Assembly: GCA_907163375.1 (NCBI GenBank)
Contig: CAJQUW010000892.1
Span: 36,001 to 100,000, forward strand
Source: Prostheceraeus crozeri
Lineage: Eukaryota; Platyhelminthes; Polycladida; Euryleptidae
Length of the DNA: 64,000 nt
Direction of reading: 5' to 3'
Shown: positions 50,996-61,657 of the stretch, piece after piece
How positions within the stretch are numbered: position 1 is the first letter of the stretch
Layout: every line of letters starts with the position of its first letter
The notes under the pieces: model-generated
Databases searched by the model: none
Told to the model about the DNA's origin: nothing
What the model saw: only the letters and a program-made list of their open reading frames with translations
Translations under genes and position numbers: made by a program

Positions 50996-53900
50996 CTTTA
51001 GTAAAGCATTAAACTTCAAGACCACGTTCATGACTGTTTGAAGGTCAATTGGCCGTTTCTTGATTGAGTGCTTACTCAAAGGTTGCTAATATTCCTCAAT
51101 GGGCATCAAAGATCTCCTCAGATTGCTCCAGAAAGCAATATCCAACTGCAAGAGTGAAATTTTCAACTTCAACACTTTTAATTTATGCAGATCTGTGACA
51201 GGTCTGATTTCAGCAGTTTCTTCAGAAATCGTTGCTGACTTCAAAACTAACCTCGGTAGAACATGAACGGTCAACAGGTGATAATTTCTATGGGAAGATG
51301 AGATCATGACTAAGTTATCGATGTTGAATGCGCTGTTATGAAAATGACATCTGAGAGATGACTTTCTTGGACCTTTGAAACAATGACTTGTAAGTCCTCT
51401 TCTTACAACTTAATAGATTTCAGTTAATTAAGAAATTTTTTTTGTTAATTATGAGAAAGTTTTATGAAGTAGTGTTTCATTTTTATTCGATTCAATTTTC
51501 ATAATTGATTGTGCGGTTCATGACACAGTTGCTCTCTCAACACCTACGCGGTCAATAATAACTGGGCATTGAGCATGTCAGTCTTGGTACAGATGCTAAT
51601 TTACCACGAAATCTGTTACATTCACTCCTTCCTTCGAAGTATCGGATCGGAACTTGCTCTTGTACATTGGAACCGGATTCGGTCTATCGGAACCAGTTAT
51701 TTGAGATTCGGAAATATATTATACCCTAAATGTACGTGACGTCTAAAATATTTCGCTGATAAATTTTCGACACATTCGGCAGTTGATCTGTTCTGTACAT
51801 TCGAATAAAGGTTGATATTGTAAATTATGCTGATATTGAATTTTATCCTTTCATTCGTTGATGATTAGTCCATGCGACAAACCTGTCGAACAAATGTCAA
51901 AAGCTCATATGGAGCTTAGATTATTGTTACTTTTCAGCCGTCTATGATTGCACATGACTATCATCAGGAATTTCTTGCAGCCGATTGTTTTGTCAGTGAA
52001 ATAGATATTTCATCTTCCTACAAGCTAAAAAGAAACACGGATGAAAGCTTTTCGTTTCACTTAGAGATGCTGCAATTTAGAATGTTGTTACACTGTTTCC
52101 TGCAATTCTGTTCGCCTGATTTGAAACTGCCGACGAAAACTTAACTTTTCTGACAGTTCATGCTTTTCCGTTGTAATTAGCGTGTAGGTACCACCAGCAA
52201 CACAGTTCAAGTTTTGATAACGTTTGAGCAGGTCAATAACTCTTCACAAAACAAGTTCATTCTGTTCAGAGATGATAAAGCAATTACATTGAGTCTGATG
52301 TTTGAATTTACATGTTAATTGATTTATGGATTCATTATTTGAATATGTTCGGTCATTTGTTGTTTGAAAGGTTATCTGTTTAACATGGTTAATTTATGTA
52401 GTGTAAGTAATATAGTGAATTCAGCTTCATTGCAGAGGTACTTTCATCTGTAAATCAAATGTAGTGTATGTTCAGTTTTAAGAGGGATTTTAGAATTGTA
52501 CATCCATGAAACTCGCTACAGCATTTTGTGTTTACAATCAGTTTCCAGTCACTCATTAAGATGGTAACTTAAAAGTCAATTTCTTTCTGTGAGATGAATT
52601 GGTATTGCAAGGAGACCTCACCCTATATTAGATTTATATTGCAATAGTGATTGTTTCAGCAGAGGGAGCACCTTACTTTTGATGTTATATAAGCTGCTTT
52701 GATAAAATTGAGGTCGTCCCACTCATTACACATCAAATAGAATAGGTGAATTTCCCGCAAGGTTGAACCTTGGGTTTTGTGTCTGCCTTTGGTAAGTGAT
52801 GCAAAACTTGGGTTTTAATTTAATGCAGCATATACCTCAAGTTACAAAAATTTGATTGATTTGATATGATGGTAACTGCCCTTCGAAGGTTGGTTGACAT
52901 TTGAAGTAGTGTGTTCATGCTATTTGACTTAAGAAGTTTCATGAAAATATCTCGACAGAACTCCTTAGAGTCATGTCTCCTGTCCAAAGAAGTTGTATCT
53001 TATTGAAACTTTCCAAGTACTGACGAATTCGACACTGTGCTCATAATAGTATGCTTTGGATGATGAAACGTGCTGTTTTAAGGACGTAAGAATGATTCCA
53101 GATTCAATAGAGATTAGCTATTTCTCACTTAGACGTGATAGAGGCTCAGTTCTCATGAACTTGAATAAATAACTTCTGCCTGTATTGGAAGAGGGACGAT
53201 GGTTTGTTTTTCTCTGCTCTCCCTATGGACTTAGTAGGACGAACCTTTTTGCACTTGAATAGTTCACTGAGATCGACTAATTTTGTCAAGCGAGATCGTG
53301 TGGAATCCATTGCTTCATATGAATGTGAAAATAATTAGAATTGGATCAGGAATTGGTAGTGTCGGATTAGACTCGACGTCGATGGCGTGGATTGTCGGTC
53401 AAAGTCAGGGATAATTACAATGAGAGCTTGTGGGAACCTGCAGTTTACCCAGCGATAATAAGCAAATCTTCTAAGAAACAGGTTGGTGTGGGAACTGTTT
53501 ATTCAGCGCCATACACACAAATGACCCTCGAATGATTATCAAGTCGACCAACAACCTGTCTAACGCCTTTTTGGATTTCTCTAATTCTTGGACACGTCCG
53601 GCCGCGTGTAGACGTGTAAGAGATTTACGGACGATGGCAGTTTCCGTAGCTAAGAAGAAAAGATTTGTTTTGTGAAAGCGTCTTGTGTGTTGACTTTCAT
53701 GCGAGAAATGTGAATATTTCGCTCCGTTTACGGTTTAGTTAATCAGCTTGATGATTTGAGGTGTGAAAATTGAAGCTGGAACAATTGTTGTTACTTAAAA
53801 CATGAAGAAACAGATGAACTATATTTTCACTTCCAATGTTACCTGAAATGTTGACAATTTTATTATCAGGTCACAATATTCTGCAATAGTTCAATCGATG

Positions 53901-55469
53901 TGCTTCAATGTTTGGGTTAGCAATGAAGCTTTAAGGACATTTAATGCCCCAACGGAATAATTCCGTACTTTCGGAAATGTTTGCTTTCATTTCATGCAAA
54001 ACTAGAAATGTAGACTTCTGCAACGTATTTGCTTTTCTATTGAATGTCCGTTCACATGACTTTGTGCTTCACATTCTGTGATACTTCCTGAAATATAAAG
54101 CGAAAGTAGATATGAGAAATTTTAATTAGCTACTTCATCATCAGTCACATCAATCGATCGTTATTGATTTGTTGATGTGTAATTTTTGAAGATAATTTTT
54201 ATCCGATTGCATAAGCCATGATCTTTTCAGAAATGTGGTATCATTTTCATGGCTCGAGCTTGTAGAACGGACCATCGTAGTCAACTCCATCTAGTGGTCG
54301 ATGGTGACTTTGACCGTTAGAACGCGCTGGTGAGGGTCCGTCTGCTGTAATGTTTTCTTTTAGCTTCAAATAACTTTCGAACCAAGTTTTAGGGAGTTAT
54401 TTCTTCGATTCTGCCTTTCATAACATTGAAACAAATTAATAAGTCGATAACCAATAATCTATATTTTTCATTGAGACGATTCAATAAAATTTCGACTTTT
54501 GTATGTGTTTTAACATCTGAGCTGTTCCAACTGATGATTACTAGAAAGAGTTATATACGTATGGACATATTCTGGAAATGAAAAGTTTCATTCAAATGAA
54601 GCGCTTGTTGATAATGTCACCAGTTTTGGGTAAGAACATGCTTTTCATTATTTCCGATATCAGTACTCATTTATTTATTCAGTCAACGTTTACAGCCAAA
54701 GCATGTTTTCGAAAGCGAAGGATTGCAGATATATTGTATTTAAAATATATTATGCGAAAGCAGCAAAATATTTTCAAATACGACTTTTTGAGTGAAATCT
54801 TTTGTCGTTATCCTTTTTATCACTTGATCAGTTTCGATTTCATAAGATTTGAAGCATTGCGAAGGTCCATGTCTGTTGAGGCTAATGCGTGACCATCTTT
54901 TTACTGGCTGTATTACACTTTGTGGTAAATTCTTTGTTTGCAAACAATATACACGACTATAACATGCTCGCACATAGACCAATAATGCAAAGAGGTCACA
55001 ATAGTTACCTTACTCAACCGAAATGCCTTCTGATAGAATATCACGGATACGAAAGCATATCACGTATAATGACAGCATTGAGAATTAATTACTTGCACTC
55101 CTCCTGTACATATATTTCTCACTTCTCTAACATTTTCAGTGATATTAGTAGTACTAGATCCTCAGGTCCATTTGAGAGTCGGTAGAGATTTAACTAACTG
55201 CAGTAGGTGCCCAAATGTCCAACTCCTTCTCCACATTGTTGCCTAATACTCGCATAATTGCATAGAACTAAATATATGTACATATTTTTAGTTCTGTATT
55301 ATATGTTCTCTAAATATGTGTTGAACTGTATCATTTTGATTTCTGTCTGTTGGATTTTCTGATGGTGTGATTCTTATTCATTTTTCATTGAGATTGCCTG
55401 CTAGCACGTTCGTATTTAGATAAACTTGATCTTTATTGTGTTTTAACTTGATGTATTTCAATTTTGCAG

Positions 55470-55670
55470 GGCACCAGTGATCGGCTGAATAAGGCCGTGG
55501 CAGGGAAGATCTATGTTAGCGATGCTGATGGACCGGAGAACGCCGGACCTTTCAGTTTCCGCATCACTCAAGGAAACATGCATCAATTCAAGTTGGAAAC
55601 ACATCCAAATCATTGTGTTGTTACAGCAATCGGACCTCTGTCGCCTGGAGAGCAAATGCTCAATATTAAA
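55470..55670 (+). CDS. Cadherin gene, exon 7 of window (repeat G core)
   Basis: The acceptor TTCAATTTTGCAG ends at 55469 and the donor GTAAGA starts at 55671; 201 bp, 67 residues, phase 0 to phase 0. It encodes the middle of a cadherin repeat: AGKIYVSDADGPENAGPFSF carries the DxD/DxNxG-type calcium motif, followed by RITQGN, a strand with FKLETH, and PLSPGEQML where other repeats have LDRE. The LDRE motif is therefore degenerate here (LSPGE). The frame runs open past the donor to 55919, but that read-through sequence has no cadherin character, while the next exon restores the final strand. Confidence 0.85.
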
Positions 55671-55852
55671 GTAAGAGGGGAATCTCTTAAGCTAATGTGC
55701 CTTCGTGCCTTGTTTTGGAGTAGTCTTGGTAAAGTAGCGAATAACTCACCTGATGTGATTGTTGCACAGATACTGAAGGTGGACCGCATGCACAAAGTTT
55801 ATGTTGGGAAACCAAGTAGACAAGATGGCAATAATTTTTTATGCTTTATTAA

Positions 55853-55896
55853 TTTCGGCCTCCTCTTAGGCCATCATCAGAAGCATATCTCTGCTT
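55853..55896 (-). ncRNA. Hammerhead-ribozyme-like motif (best of three)
   Basis: Reading the minus strand: stem TGCTT/AAGCA with a 6-base loop, then CTGATGA exactly as in the hammerhead core, one extra T, stem GGCC/GGCC with an 8-base loop, then GAAA. This is the order stem I, CUGAUGA, stem II, GAAA of a type I hammerhead. The helix III side is not convincing (TTAATAAA follows GAAA), and the base before stem I is G, not the expected A, C or U. Penelope-like elements and retrozymes carry hammerheads with very short helix III, so a Penelope-derived fossil is the likely explanation. It lies 183 bases into the intron. Confidence 0.5.
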
Positions 55897-57532
55897 CTAA
55901 ACTGAAAGAAAATGATTAACCAAGGTCTCTTCAACACCCATGCACAAATTTCGACTTGCGATTTCTCAAGCTCCAATAATCCGAATTTCATGTGTTCAAT
56001 CCAACCATTTCTCCTTGGTTTAGAAACATGGATTCGGTGTTATGTCTGCTGTGTGTAGGATTGTCTTCATTAATTAGCAGACATTCTTCTACAATTGCAT
56101 AATTTTTTGTTAGAGGCATGTCTCACCTTAAGCTCGAAGGATTCAGCAAATGAACTACTTGATCTAGAGTTTATTAAGTCACTTTTCATTGCCACCATCA
56201 CTTTTGACACTTTAAGAGATGTAATTGCGAAGATGACAAGAATGATTTATAGACTTGGCAGTGCAATACTGTTTTAGAAGCAGACACATGGATGTCGGAG
56301 AGTTGTCAGTGAAAAGATGATTAATTGATTGCACATTTACCCCAAGTCCGTGCCTTATCAAACAAATGGATGTATTCAAAATGCTTTCAAGCGAATATTA
56401 GAGAAGTGAAATAGTAGCAAATTGAAATTTCTAGAGGATGATCATTTTATTGAGGCACTTCGGTAAATATTTGAATACAAGTTCAAGATATGTTGTCCAC
56501 TGCCTGAATTTTTTCTAAGTTTGTGCGGTTTCTTTTCAAATGGAAGATACCGATGCATTATTCAGTGCGTCCATCTTAAAAGATGTCTCATTTGAGCTGC
56601 TGGTTGTTAAACGGTTGATTCGTATACGTTTCCGACCCACATGTGAATGCGTGCAAATCCAAACCACTTAGTATGAGCAAATATTTTCATGCCAAACTAA
56701 CATTAGACTGCTCTAAGCCAAATATGATTTCTATAATTTTGAACCAAATACCACAATTCTAAACATAATGTGACGTGCGAATGGAATTCTGTATCAGAGC
56801 AACAGAAATTTAGTATATTTAAATCAAGCGCAGCATTTATCTTAAGAAACAATGTTTCGTCAAGAAAGTGAAAAATAATCAGCTAAAAGATTCCTTACGC
56901 TCCTCCACGCACTGCCGAAAAATAGTGCCTCATAGCTGATTAGCGATTGCTAAGAATTGACTAGAACTATGGGCATACCCGACTGCAGCAGACTCAATCA
57001 TACAAGCAGAGTAATTAAATTTACTTCTCCTACATATGTATTGCATTTCATCTTCCACTATAAAAGTAAATGAAAAATGGAAATTTTATAAAAGTTCTAA
57101 AAATATAATCTCGAAATAAACATTCGACAATTAGGGTGAACCAATGACGATATTTACAAACGACATTCCAAAAAAACATCAAAATTTATAATCACACGTT
57201 GGAAGATGTTGAAATGCAAAGAGCTTAAATGTTTAGATGCATCTTAAATGTTCAGACTTTTCCCAATTACTTGCATGTGATGTTTCAATAATCATGTGTA
57301 AATCTGTCTTCCATCATTATCAATTTTGTCATAAAAGAATCGAAAGTTTGTATTTGCTTTAGAGTGGTTTTATTTGTTTTCATTCCATTAACATTTGCCT
57401 GATTATTGACGCTTTTGTAACTGGATTGACAAATGCTTATATGTATTCATCAAGCTGAATGACGAGTAAAGCTATCCCCATACTTCCTCGTCTAGTCTCC
57501 TTCGCATATCAGCAAATAATTCCGAAAAAGTA

Positions 57533-57540
57533 AATGAGCG
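57533..57540. repeat. Left 8-bp target duplication of hAT MITE
   Basis: AATGAGCG here matches ATTGAGCG at 57983-57990 at seven of eight positions. Confidence 0.65.
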
Positions 57541-57982
57541 CAGGGGCGTATCCAAAAAATCAGTTTGAGGGGGAGACAAGGTTCTGATGAATTGCTATTC
57601 TTAAAACTGATATTTACTTTAAGTAATTGCATTATGCGGTACCTACTTCCTATGAGTTTAATTGACGTTTAAGGAATATACATTTTTACACTTCGTATAA
57701 CTGCGTGTTATTAGCTTAGTGTTATAAGCTTATTATAATCTGAAGCTTTTCTGAAATACCTGTCAGATAATAAGCAATTTTTATTTCATGATTTCAAGAT
57801 GAGGAATGTCGCACCTCTTAATCCAAGTCAGTTCGCAATACTTCAATTAAAATATATGTCGATGTACAACGAAAATTGTTAAGAATATATTTTAAAATTG
57901 AGATTTAAGATTTACGTATACTTTTTACGACTGCTTAAACGTTTGGGGGGGGCATGGCCCTCCCCCCTTGGCTACGCCTCTG
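57541..57982. mobile_element. hAT-type non-autonomous element (MITE)
   Basis: This 442-bp element begins CAGGGGCGTATCCAA and ends with the complement of CAGAGGCGTAGCCAA, 13 of 15 identical. CAGNGGCGTAGCC-type ends are characteristic of many non-autonomous hAT elements in animals. G-runs follow the left end (TTTGAGGGGGAG), and near the right end a run of eight G is followed by CATGGCCCTCCCCCC, which is also typical. An 8-bp target duplication with one mismatch flanks it. No reading frame of note lies inside. The diverged ends suggest an old insertion. Confidence 0.8.
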
Positions 57983-57990
57983 ATTGAGCG
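57983..57990. repeat. Right 8-bp target duplication of hAT MITE
   Basis: ATTGAGCG, one mismatch from 57533-57540. Confidence 0.65.
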
Positions 57991-60018
57991 TCGGTAAAAA
58001 TGATTGTCGATGCTTAGAGATGCATGTACAGTACTTGACTTTCATGTTAACATAATTTCCGATTTAAATTAAAAGATATTGCATGCAATTGAGACATATA
58101 AGTGTAGAAATCGTGCATTTAGCTCATTCTGGTCATTGACAAATGTTTAACGATTGCATTTGTTAATTGGTTGAATTGAAATGCGATTTGCATGTAAAGT
58201 GTGTGCATCTCGTGTGCACGAAATTAGATAATACAAATCAATGAAATTATGAATATTCAGTTATCGCTTTAATGTCGAGCTACTTGTGTTGCTTTATTTG
58301 AGGAAAGTGATATAGCGAAGTATATAATCCTCTTAAACATTAGAACATAAATTTTCATTATCCTAGCAATAAGCAAACATAGCTAGTAATTCGTTTCTGT
58401 GATCTTGTGTATGAATATGATAATCTTAGTAAATTTATATGATTCTTTGTGAACTTTGGAGTGAGTGATGATAGGAATTGTTAGTTATCCTATCTGTGGC
58501 TCATCAATGTTGGATAATGTCTATCTGGTGTCGGGAAAACAGCTGTCACAGAATCGGAACTGTCCACAATATTAAAGGCTTGAGTCTTGCTCAGATTGTA
58601 GACCGGAGACAAGCTAACGTTGTCAATTAGAGAGGGCAAGAGTTGATGGGTTTTCTTTCCTCCCTGGAGAGATGGAGCGAAGACAGAGAAAGAGAGAGCG
58701 ATATTTCATGTCCTAAAGATGATTTTCTTGTTTAATATATTCCGTCCATCTCCCTTCTATCAAAGTTTTTACTTCGCAACAGAGATGGCATGTCTCAACC
58801 TGCTTTAATTGTCTAATTCATTGATTCTTGATGTTTTATCTTAAGCTCCTTTCGTGAGTGATTTCCTTGGATAGAACGGAGATATGAAATTTAATCATCA
58901 ATTCAGAGACTTAAAGACAAAATTATATCTTAAAATAATAACTTTGCTGCTCTGAGTTCCCCTTGCATTTTATTATAATCAATTTCATGTTTGAAAACTT
59001 GCATATTTTGATACTTAACTCAAAATGCTCATCATTCTCATTCACATCGCATACAACCAGTCATTAAGATGCATTGCGTTTCATTTCAAAGCCGTGATGC
59101 GTTTCTTCCAATTTTTCTGAAAGCGTTGCTCCCAGATTTTCGCTTCCTCAGGCTGCGATTAATGATGTGATCTGATCCGATCAAATACATGTGGAATCGG
59201 AATCCGATCCGAAATATCCGAGTCATATTTCGAGGCAATTGAACTTCTCAGCTGTATCTGCGCTGTGCAGAGAATTCATCGTTGAACCTTGCTGATGAAA
59301 TAGCTATGTAGGGCATTGAATTAAAGATTTCATCATTAATTGTCCTTTTAATGCTACGATGCAAAGTAGAATTTTCTAACAGTTTTATTAGCAGTCTTAA
59401 TCTTGATATCACTCACACATAGTGATTGCAGTCCTACTATCGAAGGCACTAGACCATTAGAGCCGTCAAGAGACACATTATGAATACTGTGTGTGATTTA
59501 TGCAATGATTTTGAAATTGTGGCTGCATAACTTTTCAGGAAGCTGTTTTGAGGAAGAGCCACTTCATATGAATGTTAGTGGACGCATTATTTACCAGCTC
59601 AAAAATAACTGTTCTGTCTGTTTATTTGTCATTATATCCTCTATCAGTTTTTCAGTGACCCTTTTGTCATCCTCAACAGCCAAAATAGTTAAAACATTGA
59701 ACGTAACGTGGTTTAGAGTTAATGTACCAGTTAATACATCAGTCGATGTACCAGAAATCTTTATGTTTACAGTGTATCTAGTGGTGTATTATGCTACTGA
59801 ATCATCCATCTATTGACAATGCTACTGCTGACTGTCAACATTGGATTGCAAGAAACCAATCAGTGTCAGCAATATAATTGCTCATAGGCAAGGAACCTTA
59901 AATGCTTCCTCCTATCATGATTTTATTATCTGTCAGATGTGTGACTCAAAAGAGAGATCCAAATCTATCTGACTACATGTGTGTAATCCGAACACATGGT
60001 GTACCATTCTCTCTTCAG

Positions 60019-60642
60019 GTGGTGGATTCGGGTCGAACTCCGCGGAAGAACACTACGAGAGTCACCTTGCAAGTCGTGGTCCAGAGTCGTCAACCACCTG
60101 TCATTGAACGGTTAAACGTCACGCTATCATTTTATGGATCTCGGGATGCTCCTGTTGGAACCATCGGTCATGTACGAGTTCGGAATCGTTCTCCGAAGGA
60201 TCGACTTCGGTTTTCCCTACTTTCTGATTACGGAGGTATGTTCCAGATCGATAAGATCTCAGGACGGCTGTATGCAGTTCGCAGTCTAGATGGTGGAACG
60301 TATTCAATCCGTGCTAAAGTCTCCAATGGAAGCCTATCCTCTAACTCAACCGTCACGGTGAATGTGATGGCTCTGACTGAGGAGATGCTGGACAACGCAT
60401 TTGTTCTCAGGCTCTCAGGATTCACACCGAAACTCTTCTTCCTCGACAAAAAGGATGTGGCCTGGAAGCGACTATTAGGTCGTCTATTCCGTATCAGTGA
60501 GAGCAAAGTGTACATTCTCGCAGTCCAGCCTGCCCCTGATGGAATGGCTCTGTTGGCAAGACGATACAAACGTCAGCTAATGCAGCGAATTGACATTCTC
60601 ACTGCAGTCTATTCTGATGATAAATTGGCATTCTATACGAAG
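60019..60642 (+). CDS. Cadherin gene, exon 8 of window (end of G, repeat H, membrane-proximal domain)
   Basis: The acceptor CTCTCTTCAG ends at 60018 and the donor GTGAGT starts at 60643; 624 bp, 208 residues, phase 0 throughout. Residues 1-27 finish repeat G (VVDSGRTP) but end VVVQSRQPP, without a DxNDN linker. Residues 28-118 form a last, degenerate cadherin-like repeat with FQIDKISGRLYA and TYSIRAKVS but no PEN, DxD or LDRE. From about 119 (ALTEEMLDN, VLRLSG) begins a domain like that joining the last cadherin repeat to the EGF modules in CadN/HMR-1-type and Fat-type cadherins. RYKR at residues 182-185 is a candidate furin site. The RLSG motif favours CadN; Fat-like is the main alternative. 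Confidence 0.88.
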
Positions 60643-61407
60643 GTGAGTTCTTTTAATCAACTTGATTACTTCATCAATTGTTTTCATGGACATTTGAACA
60701 GTTATTGCAATCTAAACGAGAAGGTGAACTATTAAACAGTTTTTTACGCAAATTTTGCTGGCAGTTATTGATATGGATGTGATATGATAAGCATCATCAG
60801 GAGATTTAAGAAGCGCCTGTGTACATAACTACCGTGACTGGAAATTTATTATTCTTATCTGATCAAATTAAGTTGTCTGTACAGTATACACCGGTATTCT
60901 ATTCACCAAAGCGCATTAATGAAAAGAGATTAAAAAAGTAATGAAACGATAGTTGCTTGGCCGTCAACCTTTTTAGTTATTGCTAATTTACGCACCATTG
61001 TTGATGGCACTTGACTCGCATCCATGTCTTCAATGAGATTGCAAAAGTTAAAATATTGATAGGTATTAATACACCGAATGTGTAGAGCACCCCATTATGT
61101 AAGATACTCAGTTAACATAAACAAAATTGCGCATTATCGAAAATTCTTTATCAAAAATTTTCATTATTTTCCTCAGTCTTCAAAACGCTTTCACTGTATT
61201 GCATGTACACTTTTACAGTAAAACATTCCATTGCATTCCGTGAAATGTGATGAACTTCACTATTTATTCTCGTAAAGCATGATTATCTGCAACAGCCTAC
61301 ATGGATATACAGCAATCATATATCTTTTATTGCACATGACAAATAATTTCCACTTATTCTGGAACAATGCGAGCATTTTTAAAAGGGTTGTCTTTTCTCA
61401 TTTTCAG
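60643..61407 (+). other. Cadherin intron, 765 bp
   Basis: GT-AG intron, phase 0, AT-rich, with nothing recognisable inside. It is the shortest intron in the window. Confidence 0.8.
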
Positions 61408-61657
61408 AAAGAAGTGACGAGTATGCTCAAGGATCGTCTGGATGCGATCAAGAAGGAATTGAGACACAACAATCCCCTTATCTTCAGTGATGTTTGTCCA
61501 TCTGGTGGTAGTAGCGCTTGTGTGGAAGGCCAAGGAACTTGCCATTCTAGGCCTGTCATTTTTGGTCAATCTAGTTCCATCAATGTTATGGGCATCACAC
61601 ACACGTCACCGAAATTCAGGATGGAGACCTATTGTCAGTGCAGAGATAACTTCGAAG
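61408..61657 (+). CDS. Cadherin gene, exon 9 of window (Cys-rich lead-in to an EGF-like module)
   Basis: The acceptor TTTCTCATTTTCAG ends at 61407 and the donor GTGAGA starts at 61658; 250 bp, phase 0 to phase 1. It begins with a charged helical stretch (KEVTSMLKDRLDAIKKEL) that finishes the membrane-proximal domain, then VCPSGGSSACVEGQGTC, a SSSINVMGITHTSPKF segment, and ends YCQCRDNFEG, the CxC...GF/FxG ending of an EGF-like or related module. Type III classical and Fat cadherins both continue from here into EGF and laminin-G domains. The phase 1 donor also fits, because EGF and laminin-G modules are commonly flanked by phase 1 introns. The following exon lies beyond the window or is unrecognised. 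Confidence 0.82.

Larger units (their letters stand above)
44756..55469 (+). other. Cadherin intron, 10714 bp
   Basis: GT-AG intron, phase 0. It contains a Penelope-like element fragment (46003-47021 minus) and an imperfect hairpin (50878-50995). The stretch from 44902 begins with a CAGTGGCGCAGCG-like sequence reminiscent of a transposon terminus, but I found no matching right end. The 135-codon frame at 48250-48657 and the 104-codon frame at 54578-54892 look random. The rest shows nothing. Confidence 0.8.
55671..60018 (+). other. Cadherin intron, 4348 bp
   Basis: GT-AG intron, phase 0. It contains a hammerhead-like motif (55853-55896 minus) and a hAT-type MITE (57541-57982). Other parts are AT-rich; a 107-codon frame at 59493-59816 shows no family resemblance. 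Confidence 0.8.

Noticed and set aside
55671-55919. Read-through of cadherin exon 7 as a longer coding region
   Set aside because: A good donor lies at 55671, the sequence after it lacks cadherin features, and joining to 60019 restores the repeat.
59292-59310. CTGATGAAATAG and other isolated CTGATGA strings as hammerheads
   Set aside because: No stem II followed by GAAA at the proper distance.
60019-61657. CELSR/Flamingo identity for the gene
   Set aside because: The membrane-proximal segment ends in CPSGG...GQGTC and YCQCRDNFEG, unlike the CELSR cysteine pattern as I recall it, and no further CELSR domain is in view to support it. A type III classical or Fat-like class fits better.
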